From Clostridiaceae bacterium (GTDB taxonomy: Bacteria > Bacillota_A > Clostridia > Acetivibrionales > Acetivibrionaceae), in contig JAAZCB010000609.1 in the NCBI GenBank assembly GCA_012513545.1, positions 1 to 8,374 of the forward strand: 8,374 nucleotides of DNA, read 5' to 3'. Numbering within the stretch: position 1 is the stretch's first letter; each line of letters starts with the position of its first letter. Below the pieces are notes generated by a model. The model was given only the letters and a program-made list of their open reading frames with translations, was not told where the DNA came from and searched no databases. The translations under genes were made by a program, and so were the position numbers. This document shows positions 6,487-8,374 of the stretch, one piece after another.

Positions 6487-7176
6487 TTGCTGGAAATTTA
6501 TGCTGTTAAATTGGAGAAAGAAATTCGCAATGATATTTATGAAGGTATTTTTTCCTGTATTCCTCTGGAAAAACAAAACAGAATTAAACGATTCAGAAGG
6601 TTTGAAGATGCGCATAGAGCAACAATTGCTGAAGCGTTAATAAGAAGTATAATAATTTCAGTATTAGGAATAAAAAATGAAGACATGGAATTTAAAACAA
6701 ATGAATATGGGAAGCCCTACCTTGAAGGAGCAGATAATTTTCATTATAACCTATCGCATTCCGGGGAATATGTAGTATGTGCAGTCAGCGATAAGCCTGT
6801 AGGAATAGATATTGAAAGGATAAAGGATATGAAATTTGATATAGCTGAGAGGTTTTTTTCAAAGGAGGAAACTCAAAGCTTATTGTCAATTGACGAAGAA
6901 TACAGACTGGAACGCTTCTTTGATTTTTGGACTTTGAAGGAAAGCTATATTAAGGCTGATGGAAAAGGGCTTTCAATACCCCTTGATTCATTTTCCTTTC
7001 AAATAAAAGAAGATGAAATCTGCCTTACAACTCAAAATGAGTTATTCGGATGTTTTTTTAAACAATACAATATCGATAAGAATTATAAGTTATCGGCTTG
7101 TTCTCTTGTAAAGGAATTTCCAGATCATGTAATATTTAAAGAAGAAAAGGAGCTTTATGAAATAATGTCTCGATAA
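6487..7176 (+). CDS. sfp: 4'-phosphopantetheinyl transferase, Sfp type
   Basis: Cytosolic enzyme that transfers the phosphopantetheine arm of coenzyme A onto a serine of carrier proteins (ACP/PCP), activating fatty-acid, polyketide or nonribosomal peptide synthases. At 229 residues it matches Sfp (about 224), not the shorter AcpS. The start is TTG 6487, six bases after GGAGG (6476-6480, within AGGGAGGGA). Motifs: KRFRRFEDAHR (34-44) and NEYGKPYL (72-79, CoA contact region), NLSHSGEYV (88-96), VGIDIERI (105-112) with metal ligands Asp108 and Glu110, and FWTLKESYIKADGKGL (147-162) with Glu152 and Lys156. These positions correspond nearly one-to-one to the Sfp active site, so it should be active. 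No synthase or carrier protein gene is beside it, so it probably acts in trans. The gene symbol is by homology. Confidence 0.93.
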   Translation: MLEIYAVKLEKEIRNDIYEGIFSCIPLEKQNRIKRFRRFEDAHRATIAEALIRSIIISVLGIKNEDMEFKTNEYGKPYLEGADNFHYNLSHSGEYVVCAVSDKPVGIDIERIKDMKFDIAERFFSKEETQSLLSIDEEYRLERFFDFWTLKESYIKADGKGLSIPLDSFSFQIKEDEICLTTQNELFGCFFKQYNIDKNYKLSACSLVKEFPDHVIFKEEKELYEIMSR

Positions 7177-7333
7177 GATTTGCATTTTTCTTAATTTATC
7201 AGTTATTTCTTCACTATTTGTAAGTTGTGATGTAGAAATTTGACATCAATATGGTATATAATGAAAATAAGGATTTAGGTATTAAATTTTTATACCTGCG
7301 TTAATAAAAGGCAGTGCATAAAAATTAGTCTTT

Positions 7334-7365
7334 GACCCTATTAAATAATACTTGGTTATCGAATA
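7334..7365 (+). promoter_or_regulatory. Candidate SigI-dependent promoter of sigI-rsgI
   Basis: GACCCTA (7334-7340) and CGAATA (7360-7365) resemble the GACCCC-type -35 and CGAA-type -10 elements described for SigI in Bacillus and for clostridial SigI factors, recalled from memory. Twenty bases separate GACCCT from CGAA. sigI operons are typically autoregulated, so this is the expected place for such an element, about 120 bases before the sigI start. A 12-base-pair dyad (7356-7386) overlaps the -10. Confidence 0.6.
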
Positions 7366-7421
7366 TATGAAATAGTATATTGATAAGCCGTTATGAAGAT
7401 TAATACTTATTCCTGTGAATA

Positions 7422-7449
7422 TTGATTTTAGCTGACTTGACACTATAAT
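7422..7449 (+). promoter_or_regulatory. Possible sigma-A promoter close to sigI
   Basis: TTGATT (7422-7427), a 16-base spacer and a perfect TATAAT (7444-7449). It would start near 7456, just ahead of the GGAGG at 7470, and could supply basal sigI expression alongside the SigI-type promoter. The -35 is only a partial match. Confidence 0.35.
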
Positions 7450-7482
7450 TACATAAGTAATATTTATATGGAGGTAGTAATT

Positions 7483-8244
7483 TTGGCTTTTTCTAATGCT
7501 GAAATAGGTAAGTATAGTAAAAGGTTGATGGATGAAGACTCAATAAACGTTGTAATAAGAAGAATAGTCGATGGAGAAGTAGATTTAAGAGATGATTTGA
7601 TATATAAGTATAAACCTTTTATAAAGAAAGAAGTTGCTAATTATATAAAGCAATTTCATGACATAGAGAATACTGATGAATTTAGTATAGGCCTTTTGGC
7701 TTTTAATGAAGCTATTGATTGTTATAATGAAGGTAAGAGTAACAATTTTTTTAAGTTTTGTTCATTAGTTATCAAAAGAAGGCTCAATGACTACTTGAAA
7801 AGCAATATAAAAAGCAAGTATAATACAGTACCGTTTACATATTTTGAAAATGAAGAATCAAGAAGCTTTGAAGATATATATTGCTCAAACAGCACAAGCC
7901 AATATGAGGCATATGAGATTATAAGCGAGCTCAGGGATTTAAAGATAAAACTAAAGGGATTTGGCATAACTATGAACGACCTGGTTATTACTGCACCGAA
8001 ACACCGGGACTCAAAGCGTCTCTGTATTAACATAGCTAAAGAATTGGCAGGCAATAGGGACTTATTTTACAAGCTTGATAAAAAGGGGACGTTTCCGAAG
8101 TCTGAATTGTTAAAATTAGTAAGGGTTAACAAAAATACCCTTGAAAGGAATAGAAAGTTTATAATTGCTGCTGCTTTGATTATCGGAAATGGTTATGACC
8201 TTCTCAGAAACTACATTGAACTTGATGATGAAGGGGGAGATTAG
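7483..8244 (+). CDS. sigI: RNA polymerase sigma factor SigI
   Basis: Alternative sigma-70 family factor that directs RNA polymerase to a special promoter class. In cellulolytic clostridia such factors turn on cellulosome and glycoside hydrolase genes; in Bacillus, heat and wall stress genes. The start is TTG 7483, eight bases after GGAGG (7470-7474). The in-frame ATG at 7468 overlaps that ribosome binding site and is rejected. The protein is 253 residues. Region 2 spans about residues 65-106 (DEFSIGLLAFNEAI, then FFKFCSLVIKRRLNDYLK), the part that binds core polymerase and melts the -10. The C-terminal SigI-specific domain, about 150-245, contains FGITMNDLV, APKHRDSKR and NKNTLERNRKFIIA, which replaces the usual region 4. 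It is followed after one base by rsgI, so the two are co-transcribed and co-translated. Which of several possible sigI copies this is cannot be told here. Confidence 0.95.
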   Translation: MAFSNAEIGKYSKRLMDEDSINVVIRRIVDGEVDLRDDLIYKYKPFIKKEVANYIKQFHDIENTDEFSIGLLAFNEAIDCYNEGKSNNFFKFCSLVIKRRLNDYLKSNIKSKYNTVPFTYFENEESRSFEDIYCSNSTSQYEAYEIISELRDLKIKLKGFGITMNDLVITAPKHRDSKRLCINIAKELAGNRDLFYKLDKKGTFPKSELLKLVRVNKNTLERNRKFIIAAALIIGNGYDLLRNYIELDDEGGD

Positions 8245-8245
8245 T

Positions 8246-8374
8246 CTGTCTAGCTCAGGAGTTATTGTTGAATTGAAAAATGGTAGAGTCATTGTTATGA
8301 CAAAACAATTTGATTTTGTTGAGATAAAACGTAAACCCCAAATGGCGAGTGGTCAGAAAATTAGTTTTAAGCAG
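8246..8374 (+). CDS. rsgI: Anti-sigma factor RsgI, N-terminal domain (3' truncated by window)
   Basis: Membrane anti-sigma factor that binds SigI through its cytoplasmic N-terminus. In clostridia the exterior C-terminus carries a carbohydrate-binding or glycosidase-like sensor domain, which lies beyond the window. Forty-three codons are visible. VIVELKNGRVIVMTK (6-20), FDFVEIKRKP (22-31) and GQKISF (36-41) fit the RsgI N-terminal beta-domain. The likely start is CTG 8246, giving MSSSGVIVEL, with AGGGGGAGA (8232-8240) five bases upstream. The only other upstream options in this frame are ATT 8240 and, further in, TTG 8273, which would cut off part of the domain. The gap to the sigI stop is one base, so translation is probably coupled. 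The sensor type, and hence the polysaccharide sensed, cannot be read here. Confidence 0.88.
   Translation, partial: MSSSGVIVELKNGRVIVMTKQFDFVEIKRKPQMASGQKISFKQ

Noticed and set aside
7240..7262. TTGACA followed by TATAAT ahead of sigI
   Set aside because: The spacing is only 11 bases, too short for a sigma-A promoter.
7277..7297. Hairpin AGGTAT/ATACCT after sfp as a terminator
   Set aside because: Only six weak base pairs with a nine-base loop and no following T run.
1..8374. CRISPR arrays, tRNA or rRNA genes, insertion-sequence ends
   Set aside because: No regularly spaced repeats, cloverleaf-type sequence or transposase-like frame was seen on either strand.

Overview
The window looks like chromosomal DNA of a low-G+C Bacillota, most likely a clostridium of the cellulolytic Ruminiclostridium/Clostridium thermocellum type. 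The reasons are AT-rich codon use, strong GGAGG-type ribosome binding sites with frequent TTG/GTG starts, a long-type PurB, and a sigI-rsgI pair at the right end. That pair is a regulatory module that cellulosome-forming clostridia carry in multiple copies to sense plant polysaccharides. Bacillus also has one sigI-rsgI pair, so the genus is an inference.

Layout, left to right. 1-803: the C-terminal two thirds of a PLP-dependent aspartate-type aminotransferase (5' end outside the window). 804-1041: a gap holding a promoter-like sequence, a long imperfect hairpin and a rho-independent terminator, which together resemble a small RNA or a regulatory leader. 1042-2469: purB (adenylosuccinate lyase), closed by a strong terminator at 2524-2555. 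2556-3300: a low-information, decaying stretch. It holds the relic of a subtilisin-like (S8) protease with in-frame stops and a frameshift, a 98-residue three-helix membrane protein of unknown function, a short stop-bounded fragment, and a set of mutually exclusive hairpins. 3308-3679: a DUF2809 membrane protein. 3775-4512: a GntR/HutC-type regulator with its own promoter. 4521-6215 (minus strand): a membrane-anchored PQQ-like beta-propeller protein, convergent with the regulator across only eight bases. 6487-7176: an Sfp-type 4'-phosphopantetheinyl transferase, divergent from the propeller gene. 7483-8244: sigI. 8246 to the right edge: the N-terminal anti-sigma domain of rsgI.

How the genes relate. 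Most are single transcription units with unrelated jobs (amino-acid metabolism, purine synthesis, acyl/peptidyl carrier activation, wall-facing propeller protein). The only clear functional unit is sigI-rsgI. SigI is an alternative sigma factor, and RsgI is a membrane protein whose N-terminal domain holds SigI until an extracellular sensor domain, outside this window, is engaged. A GACCC/CGAA promoter upstream of sigI suggests autoregulation. Several starts are non-ATG (TTG for purB, sfp and sigI; GTG for gntR; probably CTG for rsgI).

I did not find a convincing novel multi-gene system. The best leads are the structured RNA candidate between the aminotransferase and purB, the SigI-type promoter with its overlapping dyad, and the switching hairpins ahead of the DUF2809 gene.
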